NCBI GenBank assembly: GCA_905214865.1
Contig: CAJMNO010000007.1
Location: 1-64,000 of the forward strand
DNA: 64,000 nucleotides
Source: an uncultured bacterium
GTDB taxonomy: Bacteria; Actinomycetota; Coriobacteriia; Coriobacteriales; Atopobiaceae
Reading direction: 5' to 3'
In this document: positions 45,127 to 52,830 of the stretch, piece after piece
Layout: each line of letters starts with the position of its first letter
How positions within the stretch are numbered: position 1 is the stretch's first letter
The notes under the pieces: model-generated
The model's input: the letters and a program-made list of their open reading frames with translations, nothing else
The model's database searches: none
Told to the model about the DNA's origin: nothing
Position numbers and translations under genes: made by a program

Positions 45127-45207
45127 GCTATGTAGAGACTCTCCAAACAGCCCATGGGCGGGGTCGCGTGAGAGGGAGGTGCTCGCACTTCTGCTGGTTC
45201 GTCGCAT

Positions 45208-45927
45208 CTACGACTGTTGGGCGAGCTTGGACAGAACGGCCTTGATGATCGACCGATCCTCTATGCGTGTGATGGCGAAGCTCCTCCTGCCTGCGTCCTT
45301 GAGTGACGCGCCCACGAGGTAGCCCTCGGTTCCGTCCAGGATAAGGAACCGGTCGTGGAACGAGGACGTGTGGCGCACCGTCAGCTTGGGGTACTGCGCG
45401 TTGAAGGTTGCGACGTCCGTCTCCGTGAGCCTGGTCTTTGGGTGAGTCCATACCGTGACGGTCACGCCATCGGCCTTCTTCGCCAAGATGTTGAGCGTGC
45501 CCGCATCCACGTAGCCGTCGATGAGGACGACGCTCTCCTTCGCACGCTGCACGAGCGAGACCAGAAGCTCGAATGCGTCGTAGACCTGGCCCTCGAAGAA
45601 CACCCTCTGTGCGGGCTCCTCGTGCGCTCCCATGTAGTCGAAGACGCGCTCGAAGCGCTCGTCGGTGGTGCGCTGCATCTCGTCGAGGCGGTGGTTGGTC
45701 TCCGCCTGGTACTCGATCTGCCTGCGGCTCACTTCGCGGATCTGATTAAACATGTGAGCGTTGTCCGCGATGAAGTGGCGCATCTCCACGAAGGCGTCCA
45801 TGATTTTGACGCTGACCTCGATGGCGGTGTCGCTGCGTAGCACCGCCGAGAGGCTGGACGCGCCCTGCTGGCGGTCGTACGCCAGCTTGGACTGAAGCGT
45901 GGTGACATGTTCGACGTGGTCGTGCAT
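45208..45927 (-). pseudogene. ORF6N-type protein lacking its DNA-binding N-terminus
   Basis: About 239 codons. From residue 25 the sequence follows ORF6N-domain proteins (SSLSAVLRSDTAIEVSVKIMDAFVEMRHF), then a coiled coil, then a phospholipase-D-like C-terminal domain (VYDAFELLVSLVQRAKESVVLIDGY ... FHDRFLILDG). The N-terminal ORF6N DNA-binding part of about 90 residues is absent and replaced by unrelated sequence, so the original start is lost. ATG 45927 is the first usable one but has no good ribosome site. Full-length relatives are common accessory genes of unknown role. Confidence 0.75.
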
Positions 45928-46089
45928 GATGGTGTGGTCATGATGGTGCCCGTTGTCGTCTATCCAAAGGCTAAGGCGGAAGAGCTCGAAGCGCTCGCCG
46001 CATCGGCACGTGAGTCGGCGGCAACGGGAAAAGCCGATGTCTACGATGACGTTGAGGACCTCATTGCAGACTTGCACAAGGCAGTCTAG
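45907..46089 (+). pseudogene. Antitoxin fragment (RelB/DinJ-like C-terminus)
   Basis: The frame ends KADVYDDVEDLIADLHKAV and stops directly before the ATG of a RelE-like toxin, the standard antitoxin-toxin arrangement. The N-terminal DNA-binding part expected of such antitoxins is missing and the first 20 codons run antisense to the ORF6N remnant. Confidence 0.5.
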
Positions 46090-46227
46090 ATGGCTTATCA
46101 CCTCCAGCTTGAGAGGCAATTCATCAGGCGATATTCCAAGTTCGCTCCAAAGGAGCGAGATATGGTTGACGCAGAGCTGCGTATCCTTGCCCGTGACCCT
46201 TGGCATCCATCGCTGCGACCAAGTCGC
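46090..46227 (+). pseudogene. RelE/ParE-type toxin, truncated
   Basis: MAYHLQLERQFIRRYSKF and MVDAELRILARDPWHPSLR match the first half of RelE-superfamily toxins that act with the preceding antitoxin. After HPSLR the similarity stops. The second half, which carries the catalytic residues and usually ends with a VGHHDxL-like motif, is gone, so it should be inactive. Confidence 0.6.
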
Positions 46228-46244
46228 AATGGCAGGCTGGCGCC

Positions 46245-46560
46245 CAGTCGGCCCTTTCAAAGCTCAAGGCAGACGGAATCGTCACCTCGCAGAGTCCGTC
46301 GCACGACAAGGTCGACCTGTTTCTCTCCCTTTTTCGTGGTCGTGCTGACGTGCATGCCCATGGCTATCGACAGAAGGTCGGCGGCATTGGCTATGCCCCG
46401 CCTGCAAGAACGAGTGGCGACGCGGCGTCTGCCCACGCGCTGCGGGCAGCAAGGTGAGCTGCACGGATTGTTCGGCGCGTTCCTTCCTCCCACTCGACTA
46501 CAAGACGCTCACCAACCACTTCAGGGGTGCGGACGAGCGCCTGATTGGGGAGAAGGTGAG
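46245..46560 (+). pseudogene. TOTE-type primase/helicase fragment
   Basis: In one frame KVDLFLSLFRGRADVHAHGY precedes IGYAP; the sequence then continues in the next frame as ACKNEWRRGVCP ... CTDCSARSFLPLDYKTLTNHFRG. Together they match the start of the archaeo-eukaryotic-primase domain of TOTE conflict systems, with its Cys pairs. One frameshift near 46400 and loss of everything after about 46560 (the active-site part and the helicase) make this a relic. Identification is from motif order recalled, not from a search. Confidence 0.6.
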
Positions 46561-46602
46561 TGACCTTACGTACGACAGACGCGCGGGTGAGGGGAGAGAC
46601 GA

Positions 46603-46920
46603 ATGGCGGACGACGGGTTCTTCCAGAGGGCATACGACATAGTGAGACAGGTCCCCGAGGGACGCGTGACCACTTACGGGCAGGTGGCACGCATGATGGG
46701 TGAGCCACGCAAGGCGCGCTACGTCGGGTTCGCGATGCACTCCAGCCCGGGAATGAAGGGTGGGGTGCCGTGCCATAGGGTCGTCTTCGCAGACGGAAGC
46801 CTTGCGCCCGGGTTTGCCTTCGGAGGGCCTGAGAAGCAGCGCCGCATGCTCGAGGCGGAGGGGGTCGGGTTTCTCCCGAGCGGCAAGGTCGACATGAGCC
46901 GCTTCTCCTGGGAGGCGTAA
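46603..46920 (+). CDS. MGMT-family DNA-binding protein (Ogt/ATL-like)
   Basis: A protein of 105 residues corresponding to the C-terminal DNA-binding domain of O6-alkylguanine-DNA alkyltransferases. It has the helix-turn-helix VTTYGQVARMMGEPRKARYVG and the active-site motif PCHRVV with the Cys present, unlike alkyltransferase-like proteins, which usually have Trp there. Stand-alone short members can repair or only mark alkylated guanine. GGGGAGA precedes ATG 46603. It marks the right edge of the accessory region, where intact genes resume. Confidence 0.88.
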   Translation: MADDGFFQRAYDIVRQVPEGRVTTYGQVARMMGEPRKARYVGFAMHSSPGMKGGVPCHRVVFADGSLAPGFAFGGPEKQRRMLEAEGVGFLPSGKVDMSRFSWEA

Positions 46921-47082
46921 GGGAACAGGCTTGGGAAAGTTCCTGCTGCGCGTCACGGAAGCGCGTCGGTGATGGCTGAAGGTGTCTTCGAGTCGCTCCT
47001 CGTGGCGTTACCTGCTGGGGAAATGCGACCTGTGGCAATCGGAGGCAGGCTATGGGGGCCGTCGCGGGGACCCCGGCGATCA

Positions 47083-47249
47083 CCTGCTCAGGAAAGTCGA
47101 GTATTGGCAATCCGGGTCCCGTTTCAGCTGAGGAAAGCCGAGTATTGGCAATGGATTGCCGGGACGTGGTCCGTCCGACTGCCAATACTCGACATTCCTG
47201 AGCAGCCAATGTCTCTCGATTGCCAATACTCGACTTTCCTCAGCACCCA
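47083..47249. repeat. Four-unit inverted array of CGAGTATTGGCAA repeats, locus 2
   Basis: Forward units have GAGTATTGG at 47099 and 47140, inverted units CCAATACTC at 47182 and 47223. Spacing within each pair is 41 bp, exactly as at 33940-34088. Ends are CTG(C/A)TCAGGAAAG and GCAATCC. It fills most of the 385-bp gap between the MGMT-family gene and the hydrolase gene; nothing else is in that gap. Confidence 0.85.
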
Positions 47250-47305
47250 TGCTCGAGGGGCACCGTCACGACGCTGTTTTCCGCATGCGAGAAGCCCAGA
47301 TTCCC

Positions 47306-48175
47306 CTACGCCAAACCCTCCATCCACGTGAGGCACCTCTCGTACGCCCGGCGACCGTCCGGACCGCTGGTGTCGCGGTCAAACTCGTGGTCGTCCCCAT
47401 ACGACGTGAACGTCTGGGCGTGCAGCTTCCGAGCGAGCGACTTGGACGTGGCATAGGGGATCTCGCCATCGCCGGTGGCGGCTGCGTAGAACACCGGAGA
47501 CATTGCGTCGATCTGTCGCTCGGTCAGCGCGAACGGATCTCGGGCGTTCTCATCAAGCCCGAGCAGACTTGCCCAGCGACCCGTCTGGCGTGCGTACATG
47601 TAGAGCGCGAAGCGCCTCTCCGCCGGCCCGCTCGTGACGGGTTCAGACTGCTTGACTCGGTCTACCACCCTGCTCCCGATGGTGGGGTATGCACGGTACG
47701 TCTCGGACGGGGCGGTGATCGAGGGGTCGGTCGAATTCCCGTAGCCGTAGAAGTCGATGACGCCAGTGGGCTTGCGTGCCCCGTCCGCCTCCGCAAGCCT
47801 GCCCGCCAGAGTGAGCACAAGGTATGCGCCCGACGAGCGACCAAACAGGAAGACGGAGTCGCACCCCAGCCTGGGGGCGACGTCGCCGCTGACCCAGGAC
47901 CACAGGGCGTCGACGAAGCCGTGGATGATATCGAGGGACGATTCAGGGGCCAGTGGGTAGTCCGCCTCGACCAGCGTGCAGCCTCGCGAGAGGAACATGG
48001 CCTCGTACGTCTCGGGGAGGTCCTTGCGGCTCCCCAGGAGAAGGCCCCCTCCGTGGAGGTACAGCACTAGGACATGGGAGAGCGGACGCTCACGTGTTCC
48101 TGCCTCATCGTCCGGCTGCAGGATGGTCACGCCCGCCGTGATTCCGTTCCAGGAGAAGCGCTCCTCCGTCTGCAT
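47306..48175 (-). CDS. Alpha/beta-hydrolase of the hormone-sensitive-lipase type
   Basis: A protein of 289 residues with the oxyanion-hole motif YLHGGGLLLGSR near residue 45 and nucleophile FGRSSGAY near 115. The Asp/His pair is probably in GDGEIPY and DDHEFDRDT near the C-terminus. Such enzymes hydrolyse short acyl esters of varied alcohols. ATG 48175 follows AGAGG at 8 nt and lies 5 bp after the stop of a PucR-type regulator fragment, so it was once the second gene of a regulator-enzyme pair. Cytosolic; substrate unknown. Confidence 0.85.
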   Translation of the reverse strand: MQTEERFSWNGITAGVTILQPDDEAGTRERPLSHVLVLYLHGGGLLLGSRKDLPETYEAMFLSRGCTLVEADYPLAPESSLDIIHGFVDALWSWVSGDVAPRLGCDSVFLFGRSSGAYLVLTLAGRLAEADGARKPTGVIDFYGYGNSTDPSITAPSETYRAYPTIGSRVVDRVKQSEPVTSGPAERRFALYMYARQTGRWASLLGLDENARDPFALTERQIDAMSPVFYAAATGDGEIPYATSKSLARKLHAQTFTSYGDDHEFDRDTSGPDGRRAYERCLTWMEGLA

Positions 48176-48180
48176 GGCAC

Positions 48181-48348
48181 CTACCTCTCGTTGAGTTCGG
48201 GCTCCCAGTCTGGTCCTAGGAGTGCGATGAGCTTGTCCGCGAGCAGCACCTGCATCATATCGTCGGTGGCATGGACGTCGATTCCGTACTCCTCGCGGAT
48301 TCTTCCCACACGATACCGCACGGTCTTGAGGTGTACACATGACTGGAG
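48181..48348 (-). pseudogene. PucR/CdaR-type regulator, C-terminal helix-turn-helix fragment
   Basis: Fifty-five codons matching the last domain of PucR-family regulators: CVHLKTVRYRVGRIREEYGIDVH, followed by a helical end and a stop 5 bp before the hydrolase gene. The remainder of the protein, several hundred residues, is missing. The cut point lies inside the helix-turn-helix motif, next to an unrelated plus-strand fragment. Confidence 0.65.
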
Positions 48349-48455
48349 CAATACGGACGATCCTCAACGTGGACTCGGATGTGTACTGCACCCTCATGGT
48401 TGCCGCGAACTATGAGGACGGGATCAATCGGGAGGTCTTCGAGGCGAGGAACTAG
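48339..48455 (+). other. Short unrecognised frame at a deletion junction
   Basis: Thirty-eight codons from ATG 48339 (TILNVDSDVYCTLMVAANY in the middle) ending in TAG. The composition is protein-like and it begins at the PucR break, so it may be the last part of another lost gene. There is no ribosome site. Confidence 0.25.
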
Positions 48456-48510
48456 AGCATCGGGGGGTCAGGGGTCTGGTGTACCTCACGGTATTCGCTC
48501 GTCACATTAT

Positions 48511-48570
48511 CCTAAACCTGTAAAAAAGAAGTTGACACGTTTGGTGTCAAAAAGTATCTTACAGGTTAGG
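48511..48570 (+). promoter_or_regulatory. Near-consensus promoter with two nested inverted repeats
   Basis: TTGACA (48532-48537), 17 nt, TATCTT (48555-48560). A perfect palindrome TTGACAC-5-GTGTCAA (48532-48550) covers the -35 element and spacer. An outer pair CCTAAACCTGTAA (48511-48523) and TTACAGGTTAGG (48559-48570) brackets the promoter and covers the -10. The Rrf2-family protein of this operon is the natural candidate to bind. The start codon of the first gene lies 23 bp downstream. Confidence 0.8.
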
Positions 48571-48592
48571 AAAGGGCGACGGAGGGAATACC

Positions 48593-49204
48593 ATGGACGC
48601 GCAGGACTGCCTCAACACGCTGCGTAAGATCAAGGACGTGTCGTTTGCGACGGTGGACGAGAAGGGCCACCCCCAGATTCGCATCATCGACGTGATGCTC
48701 GTGGACGAGGGTGCGCTCTGGTTCTGCACCTCGCGCGGAAAGGACTTCCATGCCCAGCTCCTGCGGGACCCGCACGTGGCGATCGTGGGGATGACGCGCG
48801 ACTACAAGATGGTCCGTCTCGCCGGCGAGGCACACCTGGTGAGTGAGGATGCCCACGCGGTCATCGACCGCATCTTCGACGAGAACCCCTCCATGAACGA
48901 CGTGTACCCGGGGGACTCCCGCTACGTGCTCGATCCGTTCCGCATCGACAGCGGCTGCGTGGAGCTGTTTGACCTGGGTGTCTCGCCCATCTTTCGCCAG
49001 GCCTTCTCGCTCGGTGGCTCCGCCACGCACGTGCAGGGCTTCCGGATAACCGACGCCTGCATCGGCTGCGGCAAGTGCGCGCGCAACTGCCCGCAGCAGT
49101 GCATCACCCCTGGCAAGCCGTTCGCGATCGCACAGGAGCACTGCCTCCACTGCGGGCTGTGCTACGAGAACTGCCCCGTGTCCGCCATCGTGAGGAGGGG
49201 CTAG
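48593..49204 (+). CDS. PNPOx-like flavin-binding protein fused to a 2[4Fe-4S] ferredoxin
   Basis: A protein of 203 residues. The first 130 form a pyridoxamine-5-phosphate-oxidase-like FMN-binding split barrel (VSFATVDEKGHPQIRIIDV). Two ferredoxin motifs follow, CIGCGKCARNCP near 153 and CLHCGLCYENCP near 183. It should pass electrons between flavin and clusters in the cytosol. It leads the operon, 23 bp behind a strong regulated promoter (GGAGGG ribosome site), with the OpuC genes starting 3 bp after its stop. Why a redox protein should be co-transcribed with an osmoprotectant-type importer is not clear. Confidence 0.9.
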   Translation: MDAQDCLNTLRKIKDVSFATVDEKGHPQIRIIDVMLVDEGALWFCTSRGKDFHAQLLRDPHVAIVGMTRDYKMVRLAGEAHLVSEDAHAVIDRIFDENPSMNDVYPGDSRYVLDPFRIDSGCVELFDLGVSPIFRQAFSLGGSATHVQGFRITDACIGCGKCARNCPQQCITPGKPFAIAQEHCLHCGLCYENCPVSAIVRRG

Positions 49205-49207
49205 CGC

Positions 49208-50752
49208 ATGCTTGCGGAGACCTGGAACCTGCTCGTCACGCGCTGGGGCTTCTTTGCCGGGTTGCTGCTGGAGCACATCCAGATCTCGCTTCTCGCCATC
49301 GCCATCGCAATCGTGGTCGGCGGCATCGCGGGCATCCTGATAAGCGAGTGGCAGCGCGCTGCAAGGCCCACCCTGGTGGTGATCAACTTCCTGTACACCA
49401 TCCCGTCCATCAGCATGCTGGGCTTCCTGATCCCGTTCAGCGGGGTGGGGGATGCCACCGCGGTCATCGCGCTCACCATCTACGCGCTGCTCCCCATGGT
49501 GCGCGCCACCCACACGGGCATGACCAACGTGGATCCCGCCATCCTGGAGGCCGCGACCGGCATGGGCGGCACCAGGTGGCAGACCCTCGTGCGCGTCAAG
49601 CTCCCGCTGGCGCTGCCGGTCATCATGAGCGGCATCCGCAACATGGTGGTCATGACCATCGCGCTTGCCGGCATCGCCTCGTTCATTGGCGCAGGTGGCC
49701 TGGGCGTGGCGATCTACCGCGGCATCACCACAAACAATGGCGCCATGACCGTTGCGGGCAGCCTGCTGATAGCCCTTCTCGCCCTGGTCGTCGACTTCGT
49801 CCTGGGCTTTGTGGAGAAGCGCATGAAGATGCGCAGCCGCGCCGCCAAGAGGACCAATCGCAGGCTGGCGGTTGGCGGGCTCGTCGCGTGCGGCGTGGCG
49901 GTGGCCTGTGCGGTTCTTCCCGGGCTCGTGGCCCCCGCGCCGGCGACCATCCACGTTGCCACCAAGCCCATGACCGAGCAGTACATCATGGGCAACATGC
50001 TCAAGGACCTCATCGAGCAGGACACCAACCTCAAGGTCGACATCACCCAGGGCGTGGGCGGAGGCACCTCAAACATCGAGCCTGCCTTGGAGAAGGGCGA
50101 CTTCGACCTGTACCCCGAGTACACGGGCACCGGCTGGGCCATGGTGCTGAAGAAGGGAGGTACCTACTCCGAGGACGAGTTTTACCAGCTCCAGGCTGGA
50201 TACAAGGAGAAGGGCCTGAGCTGGGTCGGCATGTACGGCTTTGGCAACACGTATGGCATCGCGGTGCGCAAGGACGTTGCGGAGAGGTACGGCCTCAAGA
50301 CGTACTCCGACCTCGCCAAGGTTGCCGGCAAGCTGCGCCTGGGGGCGGAGGCGGACTTCTTCGAGCGCGAGGACGGCTACGACGCCCTGAGCAAGGCGTA
50401 TGGCATGAAGTTTGGCAGCACCATGCAGATGGACATCGGGCTCAAGTACGACGCGCTCGAGCAGGGTCAGGCCGATGCAATCGTGATCTTTACCACCGAC
50501 GGAAAGCTCAGCAAGGCCAACGCGACCGTCTTGGAGGACGACCGGCACTTCTTCCCCTCGTACGAGTGTGGAAACGTGGTGCGCGACGAGGTTTTGCAAG
50601 AGCACCCCGAGCTACGTGACGTGCTGAAGAAGCTTGATGGGACCATCACCGAGACCGATATGGCGCAGATGAACTACGAGGTGGAGGAAGAGGGCAAGGA
50701 TCCCGAGGATGTTGCCTCCACGTACCTGCGCTCGAAGGGACTGCTTAAATGA
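49208..50752 (+). CDS. OpuC/ProW-type ABC permease fused to its substrate-binding domain
   Basis: A protein of 514 residues. Residues 1-210 are a permease with five or six membrane segments and an EAA-like loop (GMGGTRWQTLVRVKLPLALPV). A further segment near 225-245 anchors the C-terminal binding domain (ATIHVATKPMTEQYIMGN, then GTSNIEPALEKGDFDLYPEYTGTGW), of the OpuAC/OpuBC type that binds quaternary ammonium compounds such as betaine, choline or carnitine. The fused form is known in Firmicutes and actinomycetes. It overlaps the ATPase gene by 4 nt (ATGA). Confidence 0.92.
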   Translation: MLAETWNLLVTRWGFFAGLLLEHIQISLLAIAIAIVVGGIAGILISEWQRAARPTLVVINFLYTIPSISMLGFLIPFSGVGDATAVIALTIYALLPMVRATHTGMTNVDPAILEAATGMGGTRWQTLVRVKLPLALPVIMSGIRNMVVMTIALAGIASFIGAGGLGVAIYRGITTNNGAMTVAGSLLIALLALVVDFVLGFVEKRMKMRSRAAKRTNRRLAVGGLVACGVAVACAVLPGLVAPAPATIHVATKPMTEQYIMGNMLKDLIEQDTNLKVDITQGVGGGTSNIEPALEKGDFDLYPEYTGTGWAMVLKKGGTYSEDEFYQLQAGYKEKGLSWVGMYGFGNTYGIAVRKDVAERYGLKTYSDLAKVAGKLRLGAEADFFEREDGYDALSKAYGMKFGSTMQMDIGLKYDALEQGQADAIVIFTTDGKLSKANATVLEDDRHFFPSYECGNVVRDEVLQEHPELRDVLKKLDGTITETDMAQMNYEVEEEGKDPEDVASTYLRSKGLLK

Positions 50753-51600
50753 GCGAATCCAAGGACATCGCAATCGAGTACCGGCGCGTCTGCAAGGCGT
50801 ATGGCGAGAAGGTCGTCCTCGACGACTTCAACCTGAGTGTCCCCAGGGGCGAGTTCCTCACGATCGTGGGGTCGTCGGGCTGCGGCAAGACCACGGCGCT
50901 CAAGATGGTGAACAGGCTCGTTGAGCCGACCTCGGGAGACGTGCTCGTGAACGGCCGAAACGTCCGCGACGTGGACGCGATAGTGCTGCGTCGGAGCATC
51001 GGCTATGCCATCCAGGGGAGTGTCCTGTTCCCGCACATGACCGTGGAGGAGAACATCTCGTACGTGCCCCACCTGCTCAACAGGCGCGACCGTGCCCGCA
51101 CGGAGCAGGCGGTGAGCAAGTGGATGGACATCGTGGGGCTGTCGCAGGACATGCTCGAGCGCTACCCGGCGGAGCTCTCGGGTGGTCAGCAGCAGCGCGT
51201 GGGCATTGCGCGTGCGCTCGCGGCATCGCCGGACATCCTGCTCATGGACGAGCCGTTTGGCGCCGTGGACGAGATCACGCGCGAGCAGCTGCAAGGCGAG
51301 ATTGCGCGCATCCATCGCGAGTGTGGGATCACCGTCATGTTCGTGACACACGACATCGGCGAGGCACTGCGGTTGGGTACGCGAGTGCTTGTGCTCGATG
51401 CGGGCGCTATCCAGCAGTATGCTTCTCCCCAGGAAGTGCTCGCGCGGCCCGCGACCGAGTTCGTCTCTCGCCTGGTTGCGCGCCAGCGTCACGCGTGCGA
51501 TTTGGGAGACGACCGGCTGTGCGCGTGCGAACACAGCGGGGCGGCGCGTGCCGAGGCGGCGATTTCGATGCAAGAGGGACCTCATGCAGATAACCAGTAA
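50749..51600 (+). CDS. OpuC/ProV-type ABC transporter ATP-binding protein
   Basis: A protein of 283 residues. Walker A GSSGCGKTT near 42, signature LSGGQQQR near 143, Walker B LLMDEPFGAVD near 163, and the D-loop and H-switch (FVTHD) are all intact. There are no C-terminal CBS domains, unlike many OpuCA proteins; the tail instead ends in a Cys-rich stretch (HACDLGDDRLCACEHS). It powers the fused permease encoded just upstream. Its last codons overlap the Rrf2 gene by 17 nt, so all four genes are one unit. Confidence 0.92.
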   Translation: MSESKDIAIEYRRVCKAYGEKVVLDDFNLSVPRGEFLTIVGSSGCGKTTALKMVNRLVEPTSGDVLVNGRNVRDVDAIVLRRSIGYAIQGSVLFPHMTVEENISYVPHLLNRRDRARTEQAVSKWMDIVGLSQDMLERYPAELSGGQQQRVGIARALAASPDILLMDEPFGAVDEITREQLQGEIARIHRECGITVMFVTHDIGEALRLGTRVLVLDAGAIQQYASPQEVLARPATEFVSRLVARQRHACDLGDDRLCACEHSGAARAEAAISMQEGPHADNQ

Positions 51601-52036
51601 GCTGACCATGGCGGTGCACATGGTGTGCGCCATCGACTACTTTGGCGACTCCCAGCCAGTGACCAGCACGTTCCTGGCCAAGAGCGTCGGGACCAACCCG
51701 GTCATGATCAGGAACATCATGGGCGACCTCAAGCGGGCGGGCATCATCTCGTCCAGCAAGGGCAAGTCTGGCATTTCGCTTGTGCGGCCGCTGGGCAAGA
51801 TCACGCTGCTGGACCTCTGGCGCGCTGTGGACCAGAGCGACGCCGACCCGCTCTTCCGCTTCCACGAGAACCCCTGTCCCCAGTGTCCCGTGGGGGGCAA
51901 CATCCACGCGGCGTTGGATGGGCACCTCGCCGATGCGCAGCGGGCGCTGGAGGACCAGCTTGCCGGCGTCACATTGGAGGACGTGGAGGCAGACGTGCGC
52001 CGTCGCGCGGATGGGGATGGGGTGGCAGACGCCTGA
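51584..52036 (+). CDS. Rrf2-family transcriptional regulator
   Basis: A protein of 150 residues with the Rrf2 winged helix (SKLTMAVHMVCAID, then VTSTFLAKSVGTNPVMIRNIM). A C-x2-C pair sits in ENPCPQCPVGGN near residue 98, and one Cys is in helix 1. Rrf2 proteins with Cys in this loop often bind Fe-S clusters or sense redox or thiol state; with only two loop Cys a full IscR-type cluster is uncertain. ATG 51584 follows AGAGGG. As the last gene of the operon it probably autoregulates through the palindromes at 48511-48570. Confidence 0.85.
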   Translation: MQITSKLTMAVHMVCAIDYFGDSQPVTSTFLAKSVGTNPVMIRNIMGDLKRAGIISSSKGKSGISLVRPLGKITLLDLWRAVDQSDADPLFRFHENPCPQCPVGGNIHAALDGHLADAQRALEDQLAGVTLEDVEADVRRRADGDGVADA

Positions 52037-52054
52037 TGCCATGCGGATGGGGTA

Positions 52055-52080
52055 GGGGAGAGGGGCGGTCCCTCTCGCCT
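52055..52080. repeat. REP-like hairpin after the Rrf2 gene
   Basis: GGGGAGAGG, loop, CCCTCTCGCC. Same family as at 7085, 31831 and 40555. It may act as a weak terminator or message-end stabiliser. Confidence 0.5.
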
Positions 52081-52172
52081 GCTGTCGAATGCCTCCGGGT
52101 GATGGGGCGATATGCCTTGCGACCCCTCCGATGTCCCGCCCGTTTGCGGCGGACGGCTGTGCCGTGGCGCCT

Positions 52173-52282
52173 CGTAAGGATTGACGCGTTTACGGGCCCC
52201 TAACCGCGTCAAGTCTTACGGAACTTCGAGCCCCATAAGATTTGACGCGTTTACGGTCCCCTAAACGCGTCAAATCTTACGG
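52173..52282. repeat. Double TTGACGCG palindrome, locus 3
   Basis: Two 50-bp palindromes with GACGCG at 52183 and 52244 (61 bp apart) and the linker ACGGAACTTCGAGCCCCATAAG-like. The second palindrome is nearly perfect: TAAGATTTGACGCGTTTA on one arm and its complement on the other. Confidence 0.85.
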
Positions 52283-52830
52283 GGTGAAAGTAGTGTTGCT
52301 CCCGCGGCTCCAGACGTAGGGAGGGGCCTCTCGGGGCGGTATGGCCCTGCAGTGGTTCTGCCGTCAGCCTCGTTGCGGCATGAGGGGCGAGCATCCATGT
52401 TCTGAAGCTTCGAGAATTGAGATTTGCTTCCCGTGGCAACGCGAAGGGTAAGAGATGGCCTTGCCTGGTTCGCTGCGATTCCGCTCGCGGGCTGGGTGCT
52501 GTTGGCGCTGCAAAAACACTGCTGGGCGGTCGGACGTGTTTCGTGCCTTCAGTATTAACTGCGCGCTGCTTGAGCAATGGTGAGAGGGGCTTCCCCTCTT
52601 GCCTACTGTCGAACGTCCCTACAAGATGGGGCGACTGGGTGAGTGCCCTTTCAATGTCTCGTCCCGTTCGACAGGGAGCGAACGCCGTGTGCCGCTAGGC
52701 ATGGTTGGGCCGCGTCAGAATTGGTATATAAATCACCTGTAGTTATCTTCTTCTTGAGGCGAAGCACAGTGGGTGCACGCCTCTGCCCCTTTAGGGAGGC
52801 TCGCGCCCACTGCGCTTGGGGGACGTTCGG
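52283..52830. other. Gene-less stretch
   Basis: About 550 bp with no credible gene. One more REP-like hairpin (GAGAGGGGCTTCCCCTCTTGCC) lies at 52581. The AT-rich piece near 52720-52750 (TGGTATATAAATCACC) probably holds the promoter of the MATE gene. Confidence 0.45.
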
